NCBI RefSeq assembly: GCF_029867415.1 | Contig: NC_081183.1 | Span: forward strand, 146,502,798-146,566,797 | Direction of reading: 5' to 3' | Source: Vicia villosa | Taxonomy: Eukaryota > Streptophyta > Magnoliopsida > Fabales > Fabaceae | DNA: 64,000 nucleotides | In this document: in pieces, positions 1 to 11,720 of the stretch | How positions within the stretch are numbered: the first letter of the stretch is position 1 | Layout: every line of letters begins with the position of its first letter | Program-made: the position numbers and the translations under genes | The notes under the pieces: generated by a model | Databases searched by the model: none | Told to the model about the DNA's origin: nothing | What the model saw: the letters and a program-made list of their open reading frames with translations, nothing else

Positions 1-745
1 TCTTTCAATATTTAAGGAGATTTATCTGCACAATTGGTGCATCACTCAACTTGTGGATCAAGAAATATATGCATGCAAATTTCGAAGCACGTGAACTGCA
101 GAGGTGTATTTAAAGAGAAGACCTAACCTAATGTAACTTGAACTTTTCATATTTTGTAAATTAGGGGAAGCTTATAGTCTTAGGTTTCGAGAGTCTCTTG
201 TGTAGTTGTAAGTCACACATGTATCTTTTGATACTATGTGGTAGATTGATTGTTACTTGACTGTTTGTCAAGTTATTGTTCTAACTCTGGAAGCTTTTAA
301 GCAAGAGAGTTGAGTTTTTGTATTGGAACTGTAATCTTCTTGTTGGGTTATTCTTGATACAGTCACTAGGATTGAGACTGTTAGATTTCACTGAGGTCAT
401 CGGAAGTTAGATGTCAATTTCTCATATCTAGAGTTGATTTGTAGGTAGAAGTTGCACAAGATAGTGATTAAGTGAGAAGTTGTAAACTAGGACTATTTAG
501 GCTTTGAATTAATGCTATTATAGTGGATTTCCTTCTTGACTCGGTAGGCCCCAGACTAGATGTTGTTGCACTGAACTGGGTTAATAATTCTCTGTGTTAT
601 TTATCATTCTACAATTTTAATTCAGTATCATTAACAACTTGATGAATCAATTCAGTTTGAAGACAGGTGTTGTAACACCTGTCTCAACATTGTTCGGATG
701 TTAGGATATAAGTATTAACATGTTTTGCCTATACCAAAAATTTCA
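1..745 (+). mobile_element. Copia-type LTR fragment (3' part)
   Basis: This stretch resembles the copia LTRs that end near 19,093 and 40,247. They share a segment with the wording 'actgaactgggtta...ttctctgtgttatttatca' and end in an AATTTCA-like terminus directly followed by ATT, where the primer-binding site begins in the other copies. Here the site is cut after ATTGT and the sequence passes into a different LTR. The left edge lies outside the window. Positions 661-684 form a perfect hairpin with 11-bp arms (AGACAGGTGTT / AACACCTGTCT) around a GT loop. No coding capacity is seen. The family assignment is by eye. Confidence 0.5.
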
Positions 746-758
746 ATTGTGAAGGAAG

Positions 759-1180
759 ATTAGCCACTTCACCCCTAAACTTATCTAGAAGAAAAGACGC
801 AAACACTCAAATATATCGTTCTGTACTATTTGATTGAAGGTCAACCATCAATTCCTTGTATAAAGGGGTTCGCAGGCCTTTTCTGCTAAAAGCTCTCAAC
901 GTTTATTTTAAACTATCAAACATAATTTTTGGGAGAGGAGTATGTCCTTTTGTTTTTACCGAACCTCTATAATTCTTAGTGTTTCTCTAACTCTTTTAAT
1001 TTCTTTGTCAAAAAAAAAAACTTTTAATTTCCATAAGTTATTTTCTACTTTTTATTTTTCGCTTCTAAGTTTTCAAAAATGGTTTTAAACTCTAATTTTA
1101 TTTCTCAAAGATTTTCAAAATCACTTTCTCATGAACCACACAATTCACCCCCTATTGTGTGTGAAGTCTCAAGTTCAACA
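759..1180 (+). mobile_element. 5' LTR remnant of a gag-only copia element
   Basis: The segment aligns with 4,130-4,432: both contain the phrases 'gccacttcac(c/t)cctaa', 'aaaagctctcaac', 'gagaggagta' and 'cacacaatt(c/t)accc', and both end in a CAAGTCAACA-like terminus. A weak primer-binding-like stretch (AGTGACATTAGAG) follows at 1,181. It is read as the truncated 5' LTR of an element whose 3' LTR is at about 3,147-4,432. The left part was replaced by the copia LTR at 1-745. The LTR interpretation rests on the repeated copy and on gag lying between the two. Confidence 0.55.
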
Positions 1181-1232
1181 AGTGACATTAGAGTCTAATA
1201 TCTGTTTAAGGACTAATCTTATCAAGAGGAAG

Positions 1233-2620
1233 ATGACTTCTGACAAGATATCTTTTCTAAACACATCGCCATTTTTTAATGATAGTGGAGTTGATATTTG
1301 GCATGCTAGAATTAAATTTTTTATCCAAAGCATAAATCATGCATTGTGGGAAACAATTACTAACGGTCTGTTTATCCCTACTTATCAGGAAAATCATGAA
1401 GTAGTAGAAAAATCCGATTTCCTTTAGAGCGAAGAGGAAAAGATAAAATTTGAAATAAATTTGAAAACCAAAAGATTTATAACATCGCCTTTAGATGATA
1501 CCAAAATTTACTATCTTCATCATTGTAATACCGTCAAGGAAACATGGGATACTCTTGAAATGATATATGGAACCTCTCCATGTATCAAACAAGAGAGCAT
1601 TAACACACGGGGCGAAGACGATAAATATACCATTAATGGATGTTCCAAATTTAGAAATATTAGAAATTTTGTTGGAAATTGTATTACTAGAAAAAAATCT
1701 AAGAATTGAAAGTTTAATCCAACTCTTAAATCAATAGAGAGGGACCTTTATGAATTTTAGGAAAAATCAAGAAAGAAGGACATTGAAAGTTAAACGAAAT
1801 AGTTCAATTACTTAAAGACGAAGGAATCCAAATTGAAGAATCATCATCCTCATTATACTCCTATCATATAACTCATGTACAATCCTTCAAAAGAACATAC
1901 TCAATAGTTAAATGATCCTCGGAAGATTCAATATCAAATGAAGGACCCTCTTGTTCAAGGAATGACAAAGAAGATGAAGAAGTTTCTTCAACATTCAAAC
2001 AAAGAAGAGGAGGAGAGACATCAACCTCAGGTAGAAATATGAAAGAGTCTTATTCCAACGAAGAAGTTGAAATTTGATTAAAGGCATCCCACAAAGAAGA
2101 CACCATTCCATGTATCCAACCATCATATGCTCAATTATTTAGAATGAGTAGTCAACTAGAGGAATAAAATGCTAAACAAAGAGAGTGTATCCTAGGTCTT
2201 AAGGAATCCCTAAGATATCTTAAGGAAATTAAAAATTCTTTTAAAATAGAGATAAATAAGCTTAGTAATTCGAAAGAGGAATGTAAACGGTGTGGCTCCC
2301 TTATAAAAGAAGTTATTGATCTACGTGAAATTCTAGGAAATTTTACTCAAGGGAAAAAGAAGCTTGGCCTAATTTTATCTATTCAAAGATCCTCCATAGA
2401 TAAAATTGGTCTAGGTTTAAAGGAAAAATAAACTAGAACAGACACATATCATAAAGGAAAGAAACGTCTAGTATATAAACGAACACCTTGTAAGAGAGCA
2501 TGTTTTTTATAACCATTTTGTTTTGATAAGTTGAAAAGATCTAAAGATAACCACCTTAGATCTTCTGTATCTAATACAAGGCCCAAGAAGTTACAGGAAC
2601 CAAAGGTGAACCCTTAGTGT
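1233..2620 (+). pseudogene. Copia-type gag remnant
   Basis: The translation starts with MTSDKISFLNTSPFFND and continues with a typical plant copia gag/UBN2-like region (WHARIKFFIQ, LWETITNG, then an ETWDTLEMIYGTS block at about 1,540-1,580). It is split by stops at about 1,425 and 1,707. Further on, lysine/glutamate-rich coiled-coil-like sequence leads to a SIDKIGLGL motif near 2,400, typical of the end of this gag family. No zinc knuckle, protease, integrase or reverse transcriptase follows. The element is therefore a gag-only internal-deletion derivative lying between the LTR remnants at 759-1,180 and about 3,147-4,432. It encodes nothing intact. Confidence 0.6.
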
Positions 2621-3146
2621 TTTGCAGGTATGCTTTGAAGCTTGGAGTTTTTTTTTACGATTATTAAAATAAATTTGTACAAAGAAAGAGTATACTTTTA
2701 AAGTATACAATACTTATGAAGTCTTTGATACGAAGATAAACGATGATGGCAAATATCAATCGTTGTGATCAAAATAAACTACTTGAGAGTATCTCAAAGT
2801 TAACTCTCCTTAATGATTAGTTGAATGAATATGTATATAATGGACTTATTCATTTTATAACATTTACCAACTCTCGCATTCAACCGTGTGTAGAGAAGGA
2901 TACACCATTTGGTGTTTTTCCTCTTTCGGAAATATTTATCAGGAATTCTTGATAAAAGATGTACACATTATTTTAAGGATGAAATAATCAAGAAAATTTG
3001 ATTAACCCCTTAAAATAATAATTTTAATTTTTGCTCATCTAAATAAAATTATTTTCTAGCCATAAGATGAGTATTTTACTACTTTATAGCAAGAGGTTCA
3101 AATAAAGCCAAACAAGGTACAAAACACGAAGCCCAAAAATAAGATA

Positions 3147-4432
3147 TGTTGAATTGAGCAAAAACAATCGATTGGCAATCATGTCTAATCGATTAGATCA
3201 GTTAAAAAAATCGAACGTTGAAGCTTGTCAGAACAACTAGTTGCATGAGTAATTACGGTAGCAGATACTTGCAATGGATAAATTTCATTTTTTATCGTTT
3301 CTAGTCGATAAGGAGCGATATCTAATTGATTAGACAAAGGCTATAAAAAGAGGTAACTTCTCTTCCTCCCAAGCATAAGAAGCCAACTTTAAACACTATT
3401 AGTCCGATAGAGAACTCTTTCCCCCTCACTGTCTAGATGAAGATCTCTTTAAGAATCGCTCCTTCATTGAAGCATTCACTGCTTATAAATCAATTGTGAA
3501 TATGTGTCAATAGATTAGATTGTCATAAAATGCATTTATTGTAAATTTCTTTTTGAGTCAACCTTTGGCTTATAAATAGAGGTCTCTTTTGACATTTCAT
3601 TTCATCCAGAAACATATTTTTACACACCTCTCTCACTCTCTTTCTAAAGTTTTATTTCACTTTCTCTCACTAATATTTTAACCTAAGTGCTTTGGTGAGA
3701 AAAAGGTAGAATTATAAATTTATCAAGGGAATATTCTTTATACACCTTGGTTGAATATTATCCATTTAGGGATTTATTTGAGCTAGAAGTTAAACCGGTT
3801 AAAAGCTTTGGTTTGCGATTGTGTGATTTAGTTACGATTTAAGTTCGAGATTAGGCCGTTATAAAATCTCATAGGTACAAGTTCATCCCAGAATTAAAAG
3901 TTTGGTAGGTTCTTTGTCAGCCAACTATTAAAATCAAGATAGGTTGAAGCTCAGCCCGATATTAAATGCTTCATAGGTTGGAAATCATTCTGGTGTTAAA
4001 ATCTCACAAATTATTGGTTATCCTAGTAAAACCAAGGTTTAGAGCTCAAGGTTTAAGAAGGTCGAAGACCGACAACTCCAAGATTCTTGTTTGTGAAAAG
4101 AGGACTAACCGCTTCAATCCACCATTGAAAATGAAGATTGGCCACTTCACTCCTAAGCTTAAGGGAGTTCATAAGCATTTTCTATTAAAAGCTCTCAACA
4201 CTTATTGGAAACTCTCAAGATCAATTCTTTAAGAGAGGAGTAGGTTCTTTTGTTTTGATCGAACCTTTATAATTTTTGGTGTTCCTCTAACTCTTTTCAT
4301 TTCCGTAAGTTATTTTCTATTGCTAAGTTTTAAAAATGGTTTTAAACTCTGATTTTATTAAGGTTGTCAAAATTAGTTTTTATGAGCCACACAATTTACC
4401 CTTCTCTTGTGTGTGAAGTCTCAAGTCAAACA
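3147..4432 (+). mobile_element. 3' LTR of the gag-only copia element
   Basis: The right part repeats 759-1,180 and ends in CAAGTCAAACA at 4,432. The left edge is an estimate: a TGTTGA start at 3,147, followed by several ATCGATTA-containing short repeats. Two TATA-like boxes are visible, CTATAAAAAG at 3,341-3,350 and TATAAATAGA at 3,571-3,580, each followed by a TC-rich leader. The interval 2,621-3,146 between gag and this LTR contains no recognisable coding sequence; there I see only AT-rich DNA with a GTATAC-containing inverted repeat near 2,690. Confidence 0.5.
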
Positions 4433-4834
4433 AATTTTTTAGGAGGTAACTTTGAATCTCAAACTTTAATCATATATAATTTCTCTTTGACTTCAACTCT
4501 GTTAGGAGCATTTTGTGGTCAATCCACTTCAACCTCTTCAAAACCATCATGAGTGGAGTAGTTCACCTATCCTCACTATCATCAAACCACATACATTTAG
4601 CATCATCATCTTTGTCTTCCAAACTTCCTTATTTACCTGCTTCTTCATCCATACTAGTTCATTTAAATTAAGGATTTATGTTAAGTTAGTTTCGCATTAA
4701 TATCTATCACATTATGTTCAACATAGACATGGCGATCAATTTTGTTACAAATGTCACGTGTTGCAACATCACCGGCACGATCATCCACATTCCACTTGGA
4801 CAAAAGAATCATTTATCCCATCAATTTTACTACC

Positions 4835-5116
4835 TGGGCCTAACTCACTTATAAGGACATGTTCAGGTTATATATTGTTCAATGATGTGGGACTCTTAAC
4901 ACACCCCCTCACGCCCAGGAATAGACAACTGGAGCGTGGCCCGATAGCGGAAACCATAGAAGGTGGCCACCGGATCTTAAACCAGACTCTGATACCATGT
5001 TAAGAAATATGGTTGGGCCTAACTCATCCTTACAAAACCGGCTTGTAGGGTGAAGATCGTCCTCACTTATAAGGACATATTCAAGACATATATTGTCCAA
5101 TGTGAAACTCTTAACA
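4835..5116 (-). mobile_element. TRIM-like miniature LTR retrotransposon
   Basis: Two direct repeats, 4,998-5,116 (about 119 bp, TGTTAAGAAA...CTTAACA) and 4,835-4,901 (a shortened copy with about 40 bp deleted and its start missing), flank only about 96 bp. Read on the minus strand, the inner end next to the 119-bp repeat starts TGGTATCAGAGT, which matches the classic tRNA-Met primer-binding site of plant retrotransposons. The inner end next to the other repeat is the purine-rich tract GAGGGGGTG. Minus-strand LTR, PBS, about 96 bp, PPT, LTR is the definition of a TRIM. No coding sequence and no clear target duplication are seen. Confidence 0.75.
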
Positions 5117-6836
5117 CAACCTCTGAAATCTTTTTCACCATATCACCAAAATAATCACCTTATAAACTCCCCACTTGTCATAATTTTTCTCAAAAACAAG
5201 AGTTTAATCCTTACCTCTATACAACATGCTATTATTCCTAACAAACTCAGAACCATGATAAAAAAACTACATCGACACATATATTCTTGCATTAGGAACT
5301 AAACAACAACAATTCACATAAAAAAACGAAACCTTAACTTTGAAATCCAGTTAATGACTCAATGCCTCTTCTCGAAAACCTAGATGATCACATTGAGTAA
5401 GTCCTCCTTCAATGGCGTCATTCTAGTTCAACGTCTCTTCTTCTCAATTTTTTTTTCAACGGTGTATTCAATTTCTAAGGGCAAAATGGGAGGGGCTAAA
5501 ATAGAAAGAAGATGAAATTGACAAGATTATAGAAAGGGATTAATTATTATGCACTATTAGTAAAACTTTTTACACTGCATCATAACCACTCAATTATATT
5601 ATTTTAGAAAAATTTAAAATAAAAGTCAAGCAATTCCAACAAATTAATAGTTGTGATCTACTGACGAAGTAAAATTCTAAACCCTAAATTTTTTTTACAC
5701 GTTAGTGTATTTCAATTAAATTGATTAAAAATAATAATTAAATATTAACCTAACATGGACATGTGCCTTTAAAAAAATATATACTCGCGTACACATAATT
5801 AAATAAAGTTGAAAATTAAAGAATCTTCTTAATACAAAGTTGAAAATTAAAGAATCTTCTTAATACAAAGTTTTGAAAATTAAATAAAAATTATATATGA
5901 AATAAAGTAGAATTAGTTCACTCATATGGTAGGGAACATACATATTTTTAATCCAAATATTTGTTGAAATCGTATAGCTTAGATCAATCACCTGTTTATA
6001 GGCTTCGTATTAACTTGAATTTAAAGTATAAATTAAGAAATTAAGAAAAAAAATTGGAAAAAATAAACTATGAACTTTGAAGAAAAAACATGATTTTTTT
6101 AATAAAACCATGAAATTATTTATTACTAATATTGGTTTAACAACTAAGAAAGTTTAGGAACTAGATTATCCTAATCCCTTGCAAGAATATCCATGGTGAG
6201 GATAAGTGATTACTTATTTATTTGTTCTCTTTTTTCTCAAGGAGTACCTAATTGTGTGGAGGGAAGGGAACACAAAGGAAAGTGATTGGAACTTGAGCTA
6301 CATATGAATCATGATTCCATTATTTGCATATATGAAAATCTATCTAAGTTAATTAAAGGTGTTGGTCACCGACTGACATACCACCTAATTGCAATTGACA
6401 ATTCAATTTGTTTCATTTTCTGTGCCTTAGTATTGTTAGTTATGATGTTTTTTATGAAAAGAAAATCTGAAAGATATGTTTACTTTGTATCAGGAACTAA
6501 ATTCCAATAAATTTTGTCCTTTTTTCTTGTCTTCATTACTAGGTGTAATCAAGGCTAGTATGATTTAACATATGACTTATATTATAAATATACATTAAAA
6601 CATCTTATACTACTGTAATATCTAATTGTATTATAGTATCATATTTTAATATAGTTTCTTAAAATTTATTTATACTATAGTATGGTTCTGATTATGTTAA
6701 CGTAAAACTCAACTTTGAAGATATTATTGATGTTAATTATTGAATATGACTCATAGTTATAGAAGGGTGAGGGTCATGAGAGCCGAGTTAGCATAGCAAC
6801 ATGGGACCTCTCCATCACTTGCCCTTGTGTTTGGGC
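5117..6836. other. AT-rich intergenic DNA
   Basis: No gene can be supported. The region holds one perfect tandem duplication at 5,805-5,866 (two 31-bp units beginning AAAGTTGAAAATTAAAG). A possible decayed MITE lies near 5,548-5,710, where TTTTTACACTG-like sequence recurs in inverted form. A 74-codon reading frame at 6,286-6,510 has one hydrophobic stretch but no recognisable family and is not called as a gene. Confidence 0.5.
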
Positions 6837-7050
6837 TTATTTTGTATTGAAAAAAATAGATGAAGAAATGAAGATGATTATTGTGGAAAGGTTTATGTTA
6901 CGGAGGTTGTAATTTAGGGTGATTTCAGAGATTTGTAAAGTTAATATTTCGTTTAATTTCATATTTGAAAGAAGTGAAATTGTTGTTAGTGTGAATGAAT
7001 GAATATCTTGATATAATTTAGAGTCACACTTATATAGGGATGGCAATTAG
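6837..7050. repeat. Diverged direct repeat, partner at about 8,190-8,400
   Basis: The two stretches align over about 200 bp. Shared blocks include 'aaaaatagatga', 'ttatgtt', 'gagtgaatgaata' and 'gagtcacacttatata', in the same order and orientation, at roughly 70 percent identity by eye. They flank a reverse-transcriptase-like fragment (7,742-7,930), so they may be terminal or leader repeats of an old gypsy element. No boundary motifs can be fixed. The interval 7,051-7,741 shows no other feature. Confidence 0.45.
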
Positions 7051-7741
7051 AACTATTTATGTTGATACAACTCGGATTGATCGTTGGTTGTATTTCAATG
7101 GTGGGGATGAGAATGAAAACTGTTCTCTAGTGCGAGGCTCTAGAGCAGAGGTCCACTTGTACGTTTGTAAATTAAATGTTTTGGGTAGATTAGGCTGGTC
7201 TTATTAGGCTTTTGGCTAACCCAAAAATAGTTTCCCTTATGTCTTTACTATACGTAATAAAATTATGTATGTTGATGCAGAAGCCATTGAGATCAATTTG
7301 CGCATATGTTTCTTTGAAGAGGTAAGTTCGTTAAGAAGGTGCCCTCGAGAAGAAAGGAAGTTCTGTTGTGACGTTAAGTGTGAGTAGTTGACTTTGGGGA
7401 CATGCACATTTAATGTCCATCATGTAACCAAACGTTGCATTGGGGAAGGTCTCCACTTATACTCACGTGCTTTAGGGTAGGATGGCCACACGTCTAGGTC
7501 CACCCGAGTTCACTTTAGTGCCTTTATAGAACTGAGGCTTCATCTTGGTCGTTGGACGTGTCTTTTGATCTTCTATTGAATCACCATTGTTAATCTTGGC
7601 GCCTTTAATGTCTATGAATTAGGGATTCGAGTCTCAATGTCTCTTTTATGAATTCATTAATCTTCGAGCAATACCAATCCTTTTCTTCTTCTTGGGATTT
7701 ATGTCATTGTTGTTAAATTTTTCTAGGCTTCAAATCCTTTA

Positions 7742-8068
7742 TTGTCTTCAATCTTCGGAATTTGCATCAGAGTAAAAGGTACTGATTTTCTTACCACCAT
7801 GATTGGAGATATGTTGGAGGTGTACATGGACAACAATATAGTCAAGTCCATCCACGAATCGTTACATGAAAGTCATCTTACCATCGTGAATAATTGGTCG
7901 AGGCATTATGATCGAAGCTTAGAGATCTTGATGTTGCACAGGTATATCGGTCTCGAGAGTGAAAACTGTAGATGCGTTGTCTTGAAGGATCTAAATCGTT
8001 GTGATTTTCTTTTGAACCCACCATCGGAGAAAAGAACGGGTATAACATGTATAAGACAAATACAATGA
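7742..8068 (+). pseudogene. Degenerate gypsy reverse-transcriptase fragment
   Basis: An open frame of 108 codons contains MLEVYMDNNIVKS followed by HESLHESHLTIV. This is the arrangement of the Ty3/gypsy RT active-site region (usually a YxDD box, then VKS and a histidine-rich helix), with the second aspartate replaced by asparagine. The rest of the frame has no recognisable family. No other RT block is found next to it, so it is an isolated, catalytically dead fragment. The match is short and the call is tentative. Confidence 0.4.
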
Positions 8069-8497
8069 TCAAAGTGGTTAATATTAATGGTTACAACGGT
8101 GTAACTGAGAACATTAGAGACAATCAATGGAAAATTCAAGAGAATCCAAACACGATTCCCACATACATTACTAATATTATGCATTGGAACAAAAAATAGA
8201 TGAGAAGTTAAAGATGACCACTATGGAAAAGCTTATGTTGCAATGGTTGTGGTCTCCGATTGTCATATAGGAGAAGGGGTACGTGTATGGTTAGCACTCA
8301 AATGCTCAAGTCAGTATTTGAGAGAGGTGAAATTTTTACACATGTGAGTGAATGAATACCCTGGCGTGACTGAGAGTCACACTTATATACTGGTTACAGT
8401 TAGATCGTCCATATTCATTCGTCTTAAGGCCAAACATACATTATAAGGTTTATGAAATTGATAATGGTGATATGAGGTCTACAACATGATACATATT

Positions 8498-9770
8498 TTA
8501 AGCTTTGAGCTTCTCGTCAAGGGTCATGTTAACATTAAAAGAATAAGAAGTTTCATCGATCATGCTGGGTTGTGGTTGCTTCAGAATACTGCACTTTTCC
8601 CCCCTCACATTAACCTCTAATTTCTTGCGAGAAGTATCAACCATGTTGGAGTAAAACTCCTTCATGATCTGCATCTTGTAAGGGTTTGGCCCCATGAAAT
8701 CTATGCGCCGCACATCAAAAAATTCAATTTACAAAATATTGGTGAATGAAATTTCTTGTCACATGGAGATATTTCCTACCCTTTGGCATCTATCACAAGC
8801 CTTGGCTAATTCATTAGCATCTTTGAATAAAGAGGTCCATAAATAATCTGATTGTAATACCTTTGCAGCAGTATTGGTCCCTCCAAAGTGTCCTCCATAA
8901 GGCGCATCATAACAACCTGTCAAGATCTGGCACACCTCTGGCTAGTCTACACACCTCCTCAAGAATTGATTAGCACATCACTTGTAGAGAAAGGGTTCAT
9001 CCTAGAAATAACTCTTGTATATATGAAAAACCTCTTTCTTTGCTGAGAATTAAATTCTGGTGGGACATATACACTAACCAAGTAGTTTACAATGTCAGCA
9101 TATCATGATGTCACGCCAGAGGTGATCAAAAGCAGGTGCTCATCAGGAAAGTTCTCCTTAATATCTTCAATGTCATGTCTTTAGACATCATCAAGGAATC
9201 TTGACAAGTGCTCAGCAACTAAGTTTTCTACGCCTTTATTGTCCCTGATTTCCAAATCAAATTCTTGCAACAATAGCACCAAACTTATCAATTTTGGCTA
9301 TGCATATTTCTTTGAAATGAGGCACTTGATTGTTGCATGATCAATGTATATTATCACTTTGGTGCCTACCAATTATGATATGGACTTGTCAAATGCAAAC
9401 ATAACTTCTAACAACTCTTTCTCTGTAGTGGTATAGTTGATTTGAGCTTCAATGAGTGTATTACTAACGTAGTAAATGGTGTGGAACACCTTGCTGTGTC
9501 TTTGACCCAACACAACTCTAATAGCGAAGTCACTAGCGTCACACATAAGCTCAAATGACTTAGTCTAGTCAGGAGTTTTCACAACGGGTGTTAAAATTAA
9601 AGCTCGTTTTAACAAATTGAATGCCTTCTCACAGACCTCACTAAAGAAATGTGGCAAGTCATGCTATAGTAGTTGGCGAAAAGGAGTCGTTATGTTTTAG
9701 AAGTCCTTGATGAATCTTCTACAAAATCTAGCATGGCCAAGGAAACTTCTTATTCCTTTAATGATAACAC
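8498..9770 (-). pseudogene. Rearranged Athila-like gypsy pol fragment
   Basis: Reading the minus strand from 9,770 downwards gives a disrupted but recognisable order: the end of RT (GIRSFLGHARFCRRFIKDF), RNase H blocks (MCDASDFAIRVVLGQR, TTTEKELLEVMFAFDK, IYIDHATIKCL), a linker with [12 protein letters not shown], and an integrase zinc-finger region (PYGGHFGGT ... ACDRCQRVGN) in which the first histidine is tyrosine. It is interrupted by many stops and frame changes. After the FFDVRRIDFMGPN start of the integrase core, the frame changes family into a block (KEFYSNMVDTSRKKLEVNVRG) like the C-terminal part of an Athila gag-region ORF, so the end was joined by rearrangement. Confidence 0.65.
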
Positions 9771-9922
9771 AAACCTTAACATGAAGCTCAAAGCTTGAAA
9801 GAAATCACATACATAAGCTCTGACCAAGACTATTTAAGCCACATCTATCCAGGATGTCCCAATGGATGAAGACTCGAAGAGCCCTTTAGTAATGGTCCCA
9901 TCTATAACAATGTCTTCTCCAC

Positions 9923-10400
9923 CACTACAATAAATAAAATATTTTATGATAAAAATTCCATCTCAGCCAACAAAAAACTGAGGTATAACCAATGGGTGGG
10001 CCAGTTTTAATTTTTTAAATAAAAATACCATATATTCCCTCAGTTGGTATAAATAACCAAGAGGAAAACTAACCAAGGGTCACGCTTCGAATCTCAACAA
10101 CTAAAATTTATGTTTTTATTTATTTTACAAATAGAGTCATTTTTATTTTAAAACGAAGTCAGGTTCAAGAGCCACTCACTATGTTTCCTTATGCAAAGCA
10201 GCCGTTACTTCTTAAGCTGCAAAAGATCCCTCGCTTCCTCCTTAAAATAGTGTGGATTAAACCGTCGTGAACACTCCATTACACCCGGATCTCTAGTATC
10301 GTTAGCAGCATCAAGACTAGAGACACTGCTTGGATTCCAATTATTACAAGCTAACCTCAGAGTACAAGGCGTGAACGAGTTGTAAAACATAATTTATAAC
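9923..10400. mobile_element. Possible CACTA transposon end
   Basis: The stretch starts CACTACAATAAATAAA and contains inverted CCTCAG / CTGAGG blocks around TTGGTATAA-type sequence (9,970-10,060), a layout seen in subterminal regions of plant CACTA elements. I did not find the matching TTGTAGTG end or a 3-bp target duplication, so the extent to the right is unknown. Confidence 0.35.
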
Positions 10401-10589
10401 ATAGTTTGATAACAAAACTCGCAAGCTCTAGAAGAAAGGTTTCTTAGTCTAAAATAAAGCGTGCATAATGTGAATTCAAAAGTTAAAATGGTGCAGGGAG
10501 CCTCCTCCATAAGAAGTCAAACAATCATCCCTGAGCTAGTTGTATCTTGTTGGGATATGGTTCCTAGATCTCCAAATCACCAAAGAAGC

Positions 10590-11720
10590 AAGAGGACAAG
10601 GTGGTCATGTTCCTCCTCCTGAAGAACATATGGCAAAACCTTCAGTAAAGAGCCAATATAAATATCCTTTTTAGGCCCGTATCCTTGACAGCCAAATACC
10701 AAAATTGCTAGAGAAACCACCAAAGTTGAAAGAGTGTGGGGAAAAGGAGATCCCGACGAACATGTGCATCATGTTGATGACCTTTTGAATTACTACCACG
10801 CTGATGAGGTGGAAAAGTTCAAATTATTTACACTAACACTGACAGGATCAACTAGTTCTGGTTCAAAGCTTTGTCTGATGGGAGTGTTGAATAGCGGGCC
10901 GGTTTGTACGAGAACTCCATCGCTCATTTCATAGCGCAAAAAAGGAAATCGGTCGTACATTGACCATTTCGAATAAGTAGTTGTGGAAGTATGAGGCTTT
11001 GGCAAGAGCCTTAAGTACTGGATTTTTTATAATGGACTAAAGCAAGATAGCTCCTTCAGGGATAAATTTGGTAGTAAGGAAGCTCATAGTCTGAACGAAC
11101 TGGTGAAAAATGCACAATCCTTCATTAATCTTGAGGTAAAGCTCATCGCTCAAGGGAATAGCCAGGCGGTAAGAGATGTAGGTTCCAGCCGATCATCCAG
11201 GAAAAATTCTACCAAACCGATGGAAGATTATGACCGTGGGACCCACAATTGGTATGACAAGTACACTCCTTTGAACACTTCCCATGAGAATATATAGCAA
11301 GAGTGTGCAAACACTGAATTTAGGAAATTTGGGATTAAAAACCCCTTCCTAGTTAAATACACCTCCAGGACCAATAAAACAAAGTATTATCATTTTCACA
11401 AGAGCCACAATCACACCACCAACGACTGCATCCTTCACGAGAGCCTCGATAGTCAGGTTGGCAAGTAAGAGCAATCTTATTCCGAATTAGATGAACTATG
11501 CTCTTTAAAAGTACGAAATCTTGACCTATCCAAGAAGATAATAGCTAGCAAACCTGGTGTACACGTTGCCTGTCGAGAATCGCCAAGTATACCCACATCT
11601 CTGGCAGGCCCAAAGGTTATTCCCCATAAAGAATTTGGACGAGAAGGCTACGGAAAAACCATCACCATCCTAACCGAAGGAAGAATTATTAGTCATCATT
11701 GAAGTGTTTGAAGGACCAAC
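10590..11720 (+). pseudogene. Ty3/gypsy gag remnant
   Basis: The frame DPDEHVHHVDDLLNYYHADEV followed by KFKLFTLTLTGS is the capsid-like core of plant gypsy gag proteins. It continues, with stops and frame changes, into a cysteine/histidine block (HFHKSHNHTTNDC near 11,390-11,430) that corresponds to the degenerate zinc finger of the Tat/Ogre-type gag. The conserved W after the LTL block is read only in another frame, so a frameshift near 10,850 is implied. No pol follows. The element is dead, and its LTRs are not recognisable. Confidence 0.6.
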
